Assembly: GCA_016793115.1 (NCBI GenBank) | Contig: JAEUIN010000006.1 | Location: 1-64,000 of the forward strand | DNA: 64,000 nt | DNA from: Planctomycetaceae bacterium | GTDB lineage: Bacteria > Planctomycetota > Planctomycetia > Pirellulales > PNKZ01 | Direction: 5' to 3' | Part shown: in pieces, positions 38,156 to 46,216 of the stretch | Position numbering within the stretch: the first letter of the stretch is position 1 | Layout: every line of letters starts with the position of its first letter | Position numbers and translations under genes: made by a program | Notes under the pieces: generated by a model | Seen by the model: only the letters and a program-made list of their open reading frames with translations | Told to the model about the DNA's origin: nothing | The model's database searches: none

Positions 38156-39058
38156 TTACTTGACTCGATTCATGCGCGCCGCGAGGAAGCGGCTCAGCGC
38201 GATGTCGAGCGGTTGATCGGTACGCAGTTGCAGGTAGTCGATATTGCGGGCATGGCACCCCTGCCGGACACTTTTGAGAAACGCTTCAAACTCGGCCAAA
38301 TAAGCTTGCCGCAAACCGGGCGGGTCGACGAGCAGTTCCGGCAACGCTTCCAACCCCTTGAAAAGCGTCATGTTGCGGAATGGAAAGTCGAGCTCCGCCG
38401 GATCGAGAATGTGAAACAAAATGACTTCGTGCCGGCGATGGCGAAAGTGCTTCAGACCGGCCAACAACGAGTTGACGTCGTCGAAGAGGTCGCTCAGTAT
38501 GATCACGACGCCGCGTTTTTTAAAACGCTCGGCCAAGTCGTGAAAGATCGGGCCTAGCGACGTCTTCGCCGCCGACGCGCTCGCCTCCATCACATGCAGC
38601 ATCTGTTTAAGGTGCGTCGGATGGCTGCTCGGGCGGACCATGGCCCGCACTTCGCGGTCGAACGTCGTCAGGCCGACGCCGTCCTGCTGCTGCAGCACCA
38701 TGTAGGTGAGTGCGGCAGCGATGCAGCGGGCGTAGTCGAGCTTCGACATCGCCGCGTCGTCGCTCTTGTAGGTCATGCTCTCGCTGACGTCGAGCAACAG
38801 ATACGCGACGAGGTTCGTCTCTTCTTCGTACTGCTTGAGGTAGATTCGATCGGTCTTGCCGAACGCTTTCCAGTCGACGTAGCGCAGATCGTCGCCCGGA
38901 ACGTATTCGCGGTGTTCGGCAAACTCCACGGAAAAGCCGTGGTACGGACTCTTGTGAGCGCCCGTCACATAGCCTTCGACGATCGATCGCGCGCGCAACT
39001 CCAAGCCTTGCAGCTTAGCGAGCGTCCGCGGATCCAAATATTTCCGGTAATTTTCCAC
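38156..39058 (-). CDS. DUF58 domain protein (VWA-like)
   Basis: A 300-residue cytoplasmic protein of the DUF58 family, partner of MoxR ATPases. Typical features are LRARSIVEGYVTGAHKSP, the signature EFAEHREYVPGDDLRYVDWKAF, a VWA-like MIDAS DVSESMTYKS, and a GVGLTTFD strand. The start is GTG, lying inside the C-terminal codons of the moxR gene (44-base overlap), an arrangement that ties their translation. It lacks the hydrophobic N-terminal segments some DUF58 proteins have. The family is linked to stress tolerance and to activation of periplasmic or metal-dependent enzymes, but the specific role here is unknown. Confidence 0.93.
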   Translation of the reverse strand: MENYRKYLDPRTLAKLQGLELRARSIVEGYVTGAHKSPYHGFSVEFAEHREYVPGDDLRYVDWKAFGKTDRIYLKQYEEETNLVAYLLLDVSESMTYKSDDAAMSKLDYARCIAAALTYMVLQQQDGVGLTTFDREVRAMVRPSSHPTHLKQMLHVMEASASAAKTSLGPIFHDLAERFKKRGVVIILSDLFDDVNSLLAGLKHFRHRRHEVILFHILDPAELDFPFRNMTLFKGLEALPELLVDPPGLRQAYLAEFEAFLKSVRQGCHARNIDYLQLRTDQPLDIALSRFLAARMNRVK

Positions 39059-40073
39059 GGCTCAAAGCACCGTCGTCGGACGAGGGGATCACTTCCATGA
39101 GTCGGCGAACGATGTCGTCGGGCCGGAGACCTTCCGCCTCGGCGTTGAAGTTCGTCATGATGCGATGCCGCAAGACCGGCAACGCGACGGCCCGCACGTC
39201 TTCACAAGTCGCTGCGTAGCGGCCGTGCAGCGCGGCGCGGGCTTTCGCTCCGAGCACGAGATATTGGCTCGCGCGCGGGCCTGCGCCCCAACTTACGTAA
39301 TCGTGCACAAAATCGGGTACTTCTCCTTTTTCACGTCGCGTCAGACGGGTGAATTGCATGGCATAGCGCACGACGTGATCCGGAGCAGGAATTTTGCGCA
39401 CGATGTGTTGGAGCGCAAGGATCTCAGAGCCGTCGAGCGTCGGTTTGAGTTGCACGAAGTTGTCGGTCGTCGTGCGGCGCACGATTTCCAATTCTTCTTC
39501 CTCCTCGGGGTAGTCTACGAAGGTGTTGAACATGAACCGGTCGAGTTGCGCTTCCGGCAACGGGTAGGTGCCTTCCTGCTCGATCGGGTTCTGCGTCGCC
39601 AGCACGAAAAAGGGAGGGTCGAGTTTGTAGCGCCGGCCGCCGACGGTGACCTGATGTTCCTGCATCGACTCGAGCAGCGCGGCCTGCGTCTTCGGCGGTG
39701 TACGGTTGATTTCGTCGGCGAGAATCACGTTGGCGAAGATCGGGCCCGGCAAGAATTTGAATTCGCGCGTGCCGGAGAGCTTGTCTTCCTGTATTACTTC
39801 AGTACCGGTGATGTCGGCCGGCATCAAATCGGGCGTAAACTGCACGCGGCTGAACTTGAGCGACAGCGTGTCGGCCAGCGTTCGAATGAGCAGCGTCTTC
39901 GCCAAGCCCGGCACGCCGACGAGCAGGCAATGGCCGCGGGCGAACATCGCGATGAGCAACTCCTCGATCACCGTCTGTTGGCCGACGATAACTCGCTGCA
40001 GTTGTTCGTTGATCTGGCGAAAGGCTTGGTTCAGGCGGTGGACCGACTGAACGTCGTCTTCTTCAAGCGACAT
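39015..40073 (-). CDS. MoxR family AAA+ ATPase
   Basis: The protein has 352 residues from the ATG at 40073. AAA+ motifs are clear: Walker A GVPGLAKT (with Ala in place of the usual Gly before Lys, as in MoxR), Walker B VILADEINRTPP, sensor 1 FVLATQNPIEQEGTYPLPEAQLDRF, and a C-terminal helical lid. MoxR ATPases act as chaperones that insert cofactors or assemble complexes together with VWA-domain proteins, exactly the partners encoded downstream. Only two bases separate it from the upstream PQQ-propeller gene, and the DUF58 gene starts inside its 3' end. Confidence 0.95.
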   Translation of the reverse strand: MSLEEDDVQSVHRLNQAFRQINEQLQRVIVGQQTVIEELLIAMFARGHCLLVGVPGLAKTLLIRTLADTLSLKFSRVQFTPDLMPADITGTEVIQEDKLSGTREFKFLPGPIFANVILADEINRTPPKTQAALLESMQEHQVTVGGRRYKLDPPFFVLATQNPIEQEGTYPLPEAQLDRFMFNTFVDYPEEEEELEIVRRTTTDNFVQLKPTLDGSEILALQHIVRKIPAPDHVVRYAMQFTRLTRREKGEVPDFVHDYVSWGAGPRASQYLVLGAKARAALHGRYAATCEDVRAVALPVLRHRIMTNFNAEAEGLRPDDIVRRLMEVIPSSDDGALSRGKLPEIFGSADAR

Positions 40074-40075
40074 GG

Positions 40076-42538
40076 CTACCTCGGGAAAACTACGCCGCGC
40101 GGCGCTCGAATGCCGGGCGGCTGAAAAATCTGCGGACTGCGAAAGAGAACCGGCGATTGCGGTATAGACTCCGGCGGCGGCATGTCCGACGGTCCGGCGG
40201 TCGGACGTGCGTCTTGAAAGCCGCCGTAGCGATCGAGCGCCACGAGTTCGTCGCCCGCCGCGATAAGTAAGTAATCGCCCGCCGGAACGGTGTTGCCGCC
40301 CCCGGCATCGCGAATGGATAGTTCCACTTGGCGCACTCGCTCGAATTCCGACACGGAGAAGACTTCCAACGTCGTGCGAGTCGGCCAGAGCACGGAGTCG
40401 CCCATGAGGGCTCCGCGGCCGTACCCCTTGGGCGATTCGTCGGGCCAGACTTGGAGAATGCGACCGTTGTGCGCGTGGATGCCCCACAGTCGGTCGCCCG
40501 AGGCGAACAATTGATCGTCGGCGACGCCGAGCAAGTGAATTGCATCTCCCGCGAGCGTCGTTTCCCAGCGGATCAAACCGCCTGCGGCGTCGATCGCCAA
40601 AATGTGGCGACTGTCCGAGGGGGCGACGTAAAGCGTGCCCCGATCGTAAACGCACGGCGTGAGATCGCGGTGTAGGTGATGGGCGTTTTGGTTCGGGTCC
40701 GCGGCCGCGCGCGGGTAGAGCGTAATCCAGCGGATTTCGCCCCCGCGCGCGTCGAGCGCTGCGACGGCCCCGAGATTCGTATTGCAATAAACCGAGTCGC
40801 CGACGAGCGTCAGCAAGTTGTGGGTGATTTCATCGTACTGCCCCTGTCCGGGTGATTCGGCCGAACAGATCAAGCGCCGCCACAACCGCATTCCGTTCTC
40901 GGCGTCGAAGCACGCGACGTGGATCTGCGGACGTACGCCTCCCTTGCGCATCGCGACGTAAACATGTTCGGCGTCGGCCACCGGCGTGCCTTCGAACGAC
41001 CAACCCTCGTCGGCATACACTTCGTTCCACGCTTCGGACCCTTGCCGCGCGAGGTCGAGACAGACGAGATAGCCGCCTCCGCCGCGGCTTTGCGCTTCGT
41101 TGTTGCTTGAAGTCAGCGGAGGCCCTAGTCGAGCATAGAGGCGATGATTGTGAACGGAGAGCGTATAACGAGCGACGCCGAATACCTGGCGATTTTGGAA
41201 CGACGGCTCCAATTGGATCGTTTCGCCTTGGTAGACGATCGGATCAGAGCCCCACGCCGGTTTGCCGGTCGCGAGATCATAGGCGAAGATTTGCACGCCG
41301 TTGTGGAAAAACACGACGCCGTCGGCGACGACAGGGTGGTAGCTCAAAGCCGCCGACTTGTCTTCCGCGGGGCGCCGCACCGGTTGCTCCGATTCCGGAG
41401 GGGCCACCGGCGTGAGCGGCAATCTCCACTTCACTCGGCCGACGTCGAACTGTGATTCCGCCGTGCGATTGCGAGCGAAGTTGCCGGCGAAGGTCGGCCA
41501 ATCCTTAGAGGCGCGCATGTGCGGCCATGAGCGGCTCTCGTCCAGCAGCGTTTGCAAAGCTTCGACAAGATTTACTTCGCGGCCGCCCAGCCGGCCGCGA
41601 GCTTCGGGGTAAGTTTGTGCATAGTCGCGTAAGCCTGCCTCGGCCCAGGCGGTGGAACCTTCTAAGATGGAGACAAGAATCAGCCGCGCGAACACTTCCG
41701 CGGGTTGATGATCCGCTCCAGGGTATGCGCCGCGCGGCCCGACGAGTCCCCGCTCGCGTAAGAGCTTAGCTAGGCGCATCAATTCAGGATCAACCGCACG
41801 ACGTGCGACGAGTTCGTACTGTCCGCGACTTTCGCGGCGTTGATAGTAACGCTTGATTAGTTCCTTTTCGGCCTGCGTCAGTTCTTCGTCGCCGAGCACG
41901 CCTTCCATCGCCGCATCGACGATCACGGCGGGGGGCATTTCAATGAGTTGTTCCCAATAGCCCCGAGCCGCTCCGAAATCGCCCCGTTCCAGGGCGTATT
42001 CGCCGAGAAGCCACAGCGCTTCGTCCCCGAAGCTACTTACGTAGAACTGATCGACGATACGGCGCAGTAGCGTTTCTCGCTTTTCCGCGGACGTTACGGT
42101 TCGATCGACATCATCCAGTTCCGTCATTCCAGTCGGTGCCGTCGCTGCGTCGAGCCAAGCCTGGGCTTGTTGGTCGACTTGTCCGCGATAGGAGTCGACG
42201 GCATGCGGCGGTAAGCCGGCGAGGCGGCGATGGCAATAGTCGCGGACCCGAATGTGGTAGCCGGGCGCTACGGCGACGACTTTGTCGCCCGCCTGATCGG
42301 CGACTTGACGGAGGACGTCGATTGTTTCGTCCCATTGCTGATTGGCGATCAGCACTTTGACCCGCTCAAGATGACCGCGAACAACGGCGTCGGCTTCGTC
42401 CAGAGACACGGGCGAAGTGAGTTCGGCCGCGGAGAGTTGTGAGGCCGAAAGCGGCAAAGAGGTCGTCCAAACCGCCGCCGTCGAGACGATCGCCTGAAAG
42501 GCAAGCTTTGCGACGCGCGTACGACCCAGTAACATCAT
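40076..42538 (-). CDS. Exported PQQ-like beta-propeller protein
   Basis: The protein has 820 residues with a signal peptide (RVAKLAFQAIVSTAAVW...SASQLSAAEL). Residues 50-330 are helical and TPR-like (ERVKVLIANQQWDETIDVLR). From about 345 on, PQQ/WD-like propeller repeats appear: VVFFHNGVQIFAYDLATGKPAW, GGYLVCLDLARQG, VYCNTNLGAVAALDARGGEIRW and HILAIDAAGGLIRW. This is the common architecture of planctomycete secreted proteins with a pyrrolo-quinoline-quinone-like fold, though no enzymatic site is evident. It opens the nine-gene series; a promoter is expected in the 550-base spacer upstream. Confidence 0.88.
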   Translation of the reverse strand: MMLLGRTRVAKLAFQAIVSTAAVWTTSLPLSASQLSAAELTSPVSLDEADAVVRGHLERVKVLIANQQWDETIDVLRQVADQAGDKVVAVAPGYHIRVRDYCHRRLAGLPPHAVDSYRGQVDQQAQAWLDAATAPTGMTELDDVDRTVTSAEKRETLLRRIVDQFYVSSFGDEALWLLGEYALERGDFGAARGYWEQLIEMPPAVIVDAAMEGVLGDEELTQAEKELIKRYYQRRESRGQYELVARRAVDPELMRLAKLLRERGLVGPRGAYPGADHQPAEVFARLILVSILEGSTAWAEAGLRDYAQTYPEARGRLGGREVNLVEALQTLLDESRSWPHMRASKDWPTFAGNFARNRTAESQFDVGRVKWRLPLTPVAPPESEQPVRRPAEDKSAALSYHPVVADGVVFFHNGVQIFAYDLATGKPAWGSDPIVYQGETIQLEPSFQNRQVFGVARYTLSVHNHRLYARLGPPLTSSNNEAQSRGGGGYLVCLDLARQGSEAWNEVYADEGWSFEGTPVADAEHVYVAMRKGGVRPQIHVACFDAENGMRLWRRLICSAESPGQGQYDEITHNLLTLVGDSVYCNTNLGAVAALDARGGEIRWITLYPRAAADPNQNAHHLHRDLTPCVYDRGTLYVAPSDSRHILAIDAAGGLIRWETTLAGDAIHLLGVADDQLFASGDRLWGIHAHNGRILQVWPDESPKGYGRGALMGDSVLWPTRTTLEVFSVSEFERVRQVELSIRDAGGGNTVPAGDYLLIAAGDELVALDRYGGFQDARPTAGPSDMPPPESIPQSPVLFRSPQIFQPPGIRAPRGVVFPR

Positions 42539-43086
42539 GCCGACGCCTCTGCGAGAACAGGGGTCGGCAAACGCACCGTCGCCATCCCATCCCGGCCGAG
42601 TTCTCGTTCGAACCCGACCGTCGAAGCGTCCGCCGTGCCGCCTTCCCGCTTCGTAAGTATATGCAAACGCTGGGGTTAATGGAAGAAAAACCGGCGCGGA
42701 ACGCAGGGAATCCGCTGACAGTGGGACACGATCTGACAGCGAGCGGGCGTGGCCGATCGACGATCATCGCAACAACGCATAACAACAGGCTGGCGAGACG
42801 AAGCCGGCCGAGAAAGTTTCTTGATTCGCCGAGGATTCGCCGCCAAGTTGAGAGGTGTGAGAACTTTGGGCCGGACTTTGCAGCAACACCACGATTACGG
42901 CGATCGGCTTGGACGCAGAGCACGAATAGATTCGCAAATCGGCATGTCTATTCGACCGCATTTCGCGCACGACTCAAGTACCCCCATCAGGGTCCGCTAA
43001 GTTCGACGCGTTTGTTGCGCAGCATAGGGAATTCCATGAGACACGATTTCTGCCCGCGTTCGCCGTCCCGCCGCGCCTCGGTACCG
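42539..43086. other. Long intergenic region upstream of the nine-gene series
   Basis: This spacer of about 550 bases lies upstream of the PQQ-propeller gene and downstream of the small membrane protein. It is less GC-rich than its surroundings in places (for example GTAAGTATATGCAAACGC near 42653). Open frames here are short and arginine-rich, with no protein-like composition. I see no tRNA-like cloverleaf, tandem repeat or strong hairpin. It probably carries the promoter and a long leader for the series. Confidence 0.5.
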
Positions 43087-43257
43087 TCACCCGCGCGCAT
43101 AACCCTCAATTAGACGACCGAGATAAAACATCGCCAAGCTGCCGATCATCATCGTGAGCATCGGCCCGGTACGAATCACGCCGTTGAGTTCGAACAAGAT
43201 CGTGAGCGGCAAAAAGACCAATGCGGCCATCTGCAAGAGTCGTCCAAAAAGGCGCAT
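43087..43257 (-). CDS. Small two-helix membrane protein
   Basis: The protein has 56 residues from the ATG at 43257, with two hydrophobic segments (LLQMAALVFLPLTILFEL and GPMLTMMIGSLAMFYLG) and an IEGYARG tail. An open frame continues upstream but reads through non-coding-like sequence. Small proteins of this pattern are frequent in planctomycete genomes; the function is unknown. It is divergent from the DUF983 gene. Confidence 0.6.
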   Translation of the reverse strand: MRLFGRLLQMAALVFLPLTILFELNGVIRTGPMLTMMIGSLAMFYLGRLIEGYARG

Positions 43258-43396
43258 TGTCAAAGGCTTCGGGCGGCGTGTGTCGATCAATCGGAGATAA
43301 GAAGTACCGCAAACCGCGATGTCGCAAGGTTGACGCGCGACGGGCGATCGATCATACACGTCGGAAGCATAACTCGGCACTGTTTTCAGGCGGAAT

Positions 43397-43792
43397 ATGA
43401 CCGAGAACCGTTCGCAGCGAGTCGGTTTTTGGCGACGTGTCGGCCGCGCGTTGCGACTGCGTTGTCCGCGCTGCGGATGCGGGGCGCTCTTCGCCGGCTG
43501 GTTTCAAATGCCCGTCAAGTGCGCGGAGTGCGGGCTCGACTTGCGCCGCGAGCCCGGCTTTTACCTCGGCTCGATCTATGTCAATTACGGCCTTACGGCC
43601 TTCGTCGTCACAGTCACTTACGTTTGGGCGATGGCTACCGGTCGGGGGCAGAGTCGCGAACTGTTTTGGGGCATGCTCGCCTTTTGCCTGCTATTCCCGC
43701 TCTGGTTCTTCCGCTATGCCCGCAGCCTATGGCTGGGCATGGATCAATACTGGGATCCCGACGCGCTGAAGAGCAAAGACCCAACTCGCTAA
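43397..43792 (+). CDS. DUF983 membrane protein
   Basis: The protein has 131 residues. The N-terminus has a zinc-ribbon pattern, LRCPRCGCGALFAGWFQMPVKCAECGLDL, two CxxC pairs about 19 residues apart, followed by two membrane helices (LTAFVVTVTYVWAMATG and MLAFCLLFPLWFFRYARSLWL). DUF983 proteins often sit next to cytochrome oxidase genes, as here, and may help their assembly. It is the only plus-strand gene in the respiratory region and overlaps the convergent CPGC-protein gene by four bases. Confidence 0.9.
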   Translation: MTENRSQRVGFWRRVGRALRLRCPRCGCGALFAGWFQMPVKCAECGLDLRREPGFYLGSIYVNYGLTAFVVTVTYVWAMATGRGQSRELFWGMLAFCLLFPLWFFRYARSLWLGMDQYWDPDALKSKDPTR

Positions 43793-44085
43793 GCGTCGTC
43801 ATACGTCGTCGGGTCTTCAGTGACGTTTGCTTCCGTGGTTTCGCCGTCATTACGACTGCGACGTACGGTGTAGTAGACGTAGCCGCCGAAGCTTCCCACG
43901 ATCAGAAACGGCATCGACATCATGAAAATGATGCTGAGTTGATAGCCTCGCACGATATTCGTGCGATTGGCCCCTTGCCCCGCCTGTGCCTCCGCGCAAC
44001 CAGGGCAAGCCTGCGTAACTGCGGCGTAGCCCAAGCACATGGCCATGAGCAGAGCGGCGACGATGAGGCGGCGAAGCTTCGTCAT
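43789..44085 (-). CDS. Small exported membrane protein with CPGC motif
   Basis: The protein has 98 residues: a signal peptide (LIVAALLMAMCLGYAAVTQA), then CPGC immediately after the cleavage site, one membrane helix (LSIIFMMSMPFLIVGSFGGY) and a charged, Thr/Asp-rich tail. A CxxC next to the membrane fits a copper- or thiol-handling role. It is the last gene of the oxidase and assembly series, after DUF420 and SCO1, both of which are copper-site factors. No named family is recognised. Confidence 0.75.
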   Translation of the reverse strand: MTKLRRLIVAALLMAMCLGYAAVTQACPGCAEAQAGQGANRTNIVRGYQLSIIFMMSMPFLIVGSFGGYVYYTVRRSRNDGETTEANVTEDPTTYDDA

Positions 44086-44127
44086 ACGTTTTAGTATACG
44101 GCCGGGTCGCCGGCCGTGAAAGCTCGA

Positions 44128-44580
44128 CTACGGGTAGAGATGATAGAGCATCGCGTAAATGAGGACGCCCGTTACGGATACATACATCCAAATCGGGTAG
44201 GTCCAGCGGGCGACGCGAACGTGTTTGGCCCGATTGTCGCGATAGCCGTGATAGATCGTCACGATCGCCAAGACCGGGACGGCCGCCGCCAGCACGACGT
44301 GCGAAATCAGCAGCGCGAAGTACACGCCGCGAATCGGCTGCGGCCCCGTGAACGGCTTGCCGTGCGAGCCTTCGTTGTTGAACAGCAACTGGTGATAGGT
44401 CAGATAGCATCCGAGAAACACCACGCTCACTGCGAACGCGGCCAGCATCATGCGCTTGTGGGTCGCCTCGCGACCTTGACGGATCAGCCGGACGCCTACA
44501 AACAACAACACGCCGGCCAAGGCATTGAGTAGGGCGTTGGCCGCGGGGAGATCGCGATAGGAAAGTTCGGCGAAAAGCAT
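44128..44580 (-). CDS. DUF420 membrane protein, oxidase assembly (CtaM-like)
   Basis: The protein has 150 residues with four membrane helices. Conserved family features are NALLNALAGVLLFVGVRLIRQG, HKRMMLAAFAVSVVFLGCYLTYH and LLISHVVLAAAVPVLAIVTIYHGYR with its histidines. DUF420/CtaM proteins are needed for haem-copper oxidase assembly. The ATG at 44580 overlaps the SCO1 stop by one base (TGATG); a GTG one codon earlier also exists. The histidines may coordinate haem or copper. Confidence 0.88.
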   Translation of the reverse strand: MLFAELSYRDLPAANALLNALAGVLLFVGVRLIRQGREATHKRMMLAAFAVSVVFLGCYLTYHQLLFNNEGSHGKPFTGPQPIRGVYFALLISHVVLAAAVPVLAIVTIYHGYRDNRAKHVRVARWTYPIWMYVSVTGVLIYAMLYHLYP

Positions 44581-45338
44581 CACTTGGCCGTCCCCGTGGC
44601 GGTGCTTGTCGCGGTCGCCGCCGTCGGCGCGCCGGTTACGCTCGGCGTCGGATCCGTCGATGTGGACGGGATATTCTTCCCTGCCTTCGACGCCGCCAAC
44701 TGTTCGGATTTCTCGAGCGGCTCGGCCAAGAGTTCTCGAATCTTCTCGCGGGCTTTTTTCAACTTGATCGAATCGCGATGATCAAACGCCCCGCGCAATG
44801 TGCCGGCTCGGTCGAGCACGACGATCTCGTCGGTGTGGGTCGGCGCGCCGCGATCGTCGACGCCGACGGCCGCTAAGTGAAGTGCCCGGCCGAGTTCTTG
44901 CGTTTCCTTCAACGGAGCGGTGAGGAACCACCACTTAGCTTTGTCGTCGGCGAAGCTCTTGGCATAGTTAGTCAGCCGTTCGGGCGTGTCGGTCGACGGA
45001 TCGATCGTGATGCTCACGAAGCGAACGTCGTCATCGGCGAACTCCTTTTGCAGGTCGGCGACTTTTTGATTCAACACGCGGCATGTGCCGGGACAATTGG
45101 CAAAGAAGAAATTGATGACGGCGACGTGCCCGTTGAGTTCGGCTAAGCCGACGGGCTTGCCGCTGCGCTCGGTGAAGTGAAAGTCGGCGATTGGTCGCGT
45201 CGGCACGAGCTCAAGATTCGATTTGTAGTCGATTTGTTCGATCGGCGACTGCCAATTGCGAACGATCAGCAGGCCGACGTACACGGCCGAGGCCAACAAC
45301 AACACGGACAGCCAGAGTTTTACGGCTAGGCTATTCAT
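44580..45338 (-). CDS. SCO1/SenC copper chaperone
   Basis: A membrane-anchored thioredoxin-fold protein of 252 residues that delivers copper to the CuA site of CoxB. One N-terminal helix (LWLSVLLLASAVYVGLLIV) anchors it with the rest in the periplasm. The copper site is NCPGTC (Cys82, Cys86) with His168 in PTHTDE, and the peroxiredoxin-like SITIDPSTDTPERL is typical. The C-terminus has an Ala/Thr/Pro/Ser-rich tail of about 45 residues that is not part of the fold. It overlaps the permease gene upstream by four bases and DUF420 downstream by one. Confidence 0.95.
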   Translation of the reverse strand: MNSLAVKLWLSVLLLASAVYVGLLIVRNWQSPIEQIDYKSNLELVPTRPIADFHFTERSGKPVGLAELNGHVAVINFFFANCPGTCRVLNQKVADLQKEFADDDVRFVSITIDPSTDTPERLTNYAKSFADDKAKWWFLTAPLKETQELGRALHLAAVGVDDRGAPTHTDEIVVLDRAGTLRGAFDHRDSIKLKKAREKIRELLAEPLEKSEQLAASKAGKNIPSTSTDPTPSVTGAPTAATATSTATGTAK

Positions 45339-46216
45339 AGCAAGTCTCCGGTCGTGCGCGCCGCGGACAAGCGAACGGCCGCGGCGAAGAGCGCCGCTGC
45401 CAAGATGGACGTTACGACCCAACAGATGGTGAGCGACGGGAGATGCGGCGGCAGCAAGGCCGCCGAATGCTCCACATTGAGATACAACAAATGACGAAGA
45501 CCGGCGGTCATGTACGTCATGGGATTGACGATCATGACCCAGCGCAGCAAACCCTCGCCGGGAAAGAACGCGCCGCTGAGCAGCCACATCGGCATGAGAA
45601 ACACGCTCATCACGGCATGGAAACCTTGGGTCGAATCCATGCGCCAAGCGATCAGAAAGCCGAGCGCCGTGAGCGTGAACGCGGAAAGCAAGCTGAAGGC
45701 CGCGACGCCGAGCACCATCGTCGGCGAGTAGTTTAGGTCGAGAGTCAGTCCTAGGGCGAAGAAGATCAAGCCTTGAACCAGCGCGATCAACGATCCGCCG
45801 AGCAGCTTGCCGAGCACCATCGCCCAACGCGAGATCGGAGCCACGAGCACCGATTGCAGGAACCCTTCGCGGCGGTCTTCGATGATCGAAATCGTCGTGA
45901 AAATCGCGGTAAACAAAAGAATCAACGAGAACGTGCCGGGAAAAAAGTATTCACGATAGCTCACGGTCGCCAGTGTTTCGCCGGCGACCTCGCCGGTCGG
46001 CATGCGAAACGACGGGCCGAGGCCCGCGCCGAACAGCAGCCAAAAAATGACCGGTTGGCCGATCGCTCCGACCACACGATTCCGCTGCCGAAAGAAGCGG
46101 ACAAGTTCACGTCGACAAAGCGTGGCGACGACAAGCCAAGGGCGCTCCGCGCGCGGGATGAGCGCCTGCGAAGAAAGCGATTGCGGCGACGGCGGACTGG
46201 AAACGGTGACGCTCAT
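45335..46216 (-). CDS. ABC-2 type transporter permease
   Basis: An integral membrane protein of 293 residues with six predicted helices and the ABC-2 permease hallmarks: an early RELVRFFRQRNRVVGAIGQPVIFWLLFGAG, then IIEDRREGFLQSVLVAPISR, and SGAFFPGEGLLRWVMIVNPMTYMTAGLRHLL near the C-terminus. It pairs with the ATPase encoded immediately upstream (4-base overlap) and overlaps SCO1 downstream. In this setting it may export haem or another compound needed for cytochrome assembly, but this is only suggested by position. Confidence 0.92.
   Translation of the reverse strand: MSVTVSSPPSPQSLSSQALIPRAERPWLVVATLCRRELVRFFRQRNRVVGAIGQPVIFWLLFGAGLGPSFRMPTGEVAGETLATVSYREYFFPGTFSLILLFTAIFTTISIIEDRREGFLQSVLVAPISRWAMVLGKLLGGSLIALVQGLIFFALGLTLDLNYSPTMVLGVAAFSLLSAFTLTALGFLIAWRMDSTQGFHAVMSVFLMPMWLLSGAFFPGEGLLRWVMIVNPMTYMTAGLRHLLYLNVEHSAALLPPHLPSLTICWVVTSILAAALFAAAVRLSAARTTGDLL

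Noticed and set aside
42600..42625. tRNA-like T-loop GTTCGAACCCGACC
   Set aside because: No acceptor, D or anticodon stem of the right size can be drawn around it on either strand, so a tRNA is not supported.
42366..43113. Two overlapping open frames (185 codons minus, 224 codons plus) in the long spacer
   Set aside because: Both are Arg/Ser-rich with no hydrophobic core, no ribosome binding site and no similarity to a family pattern. They look like chance open frames.
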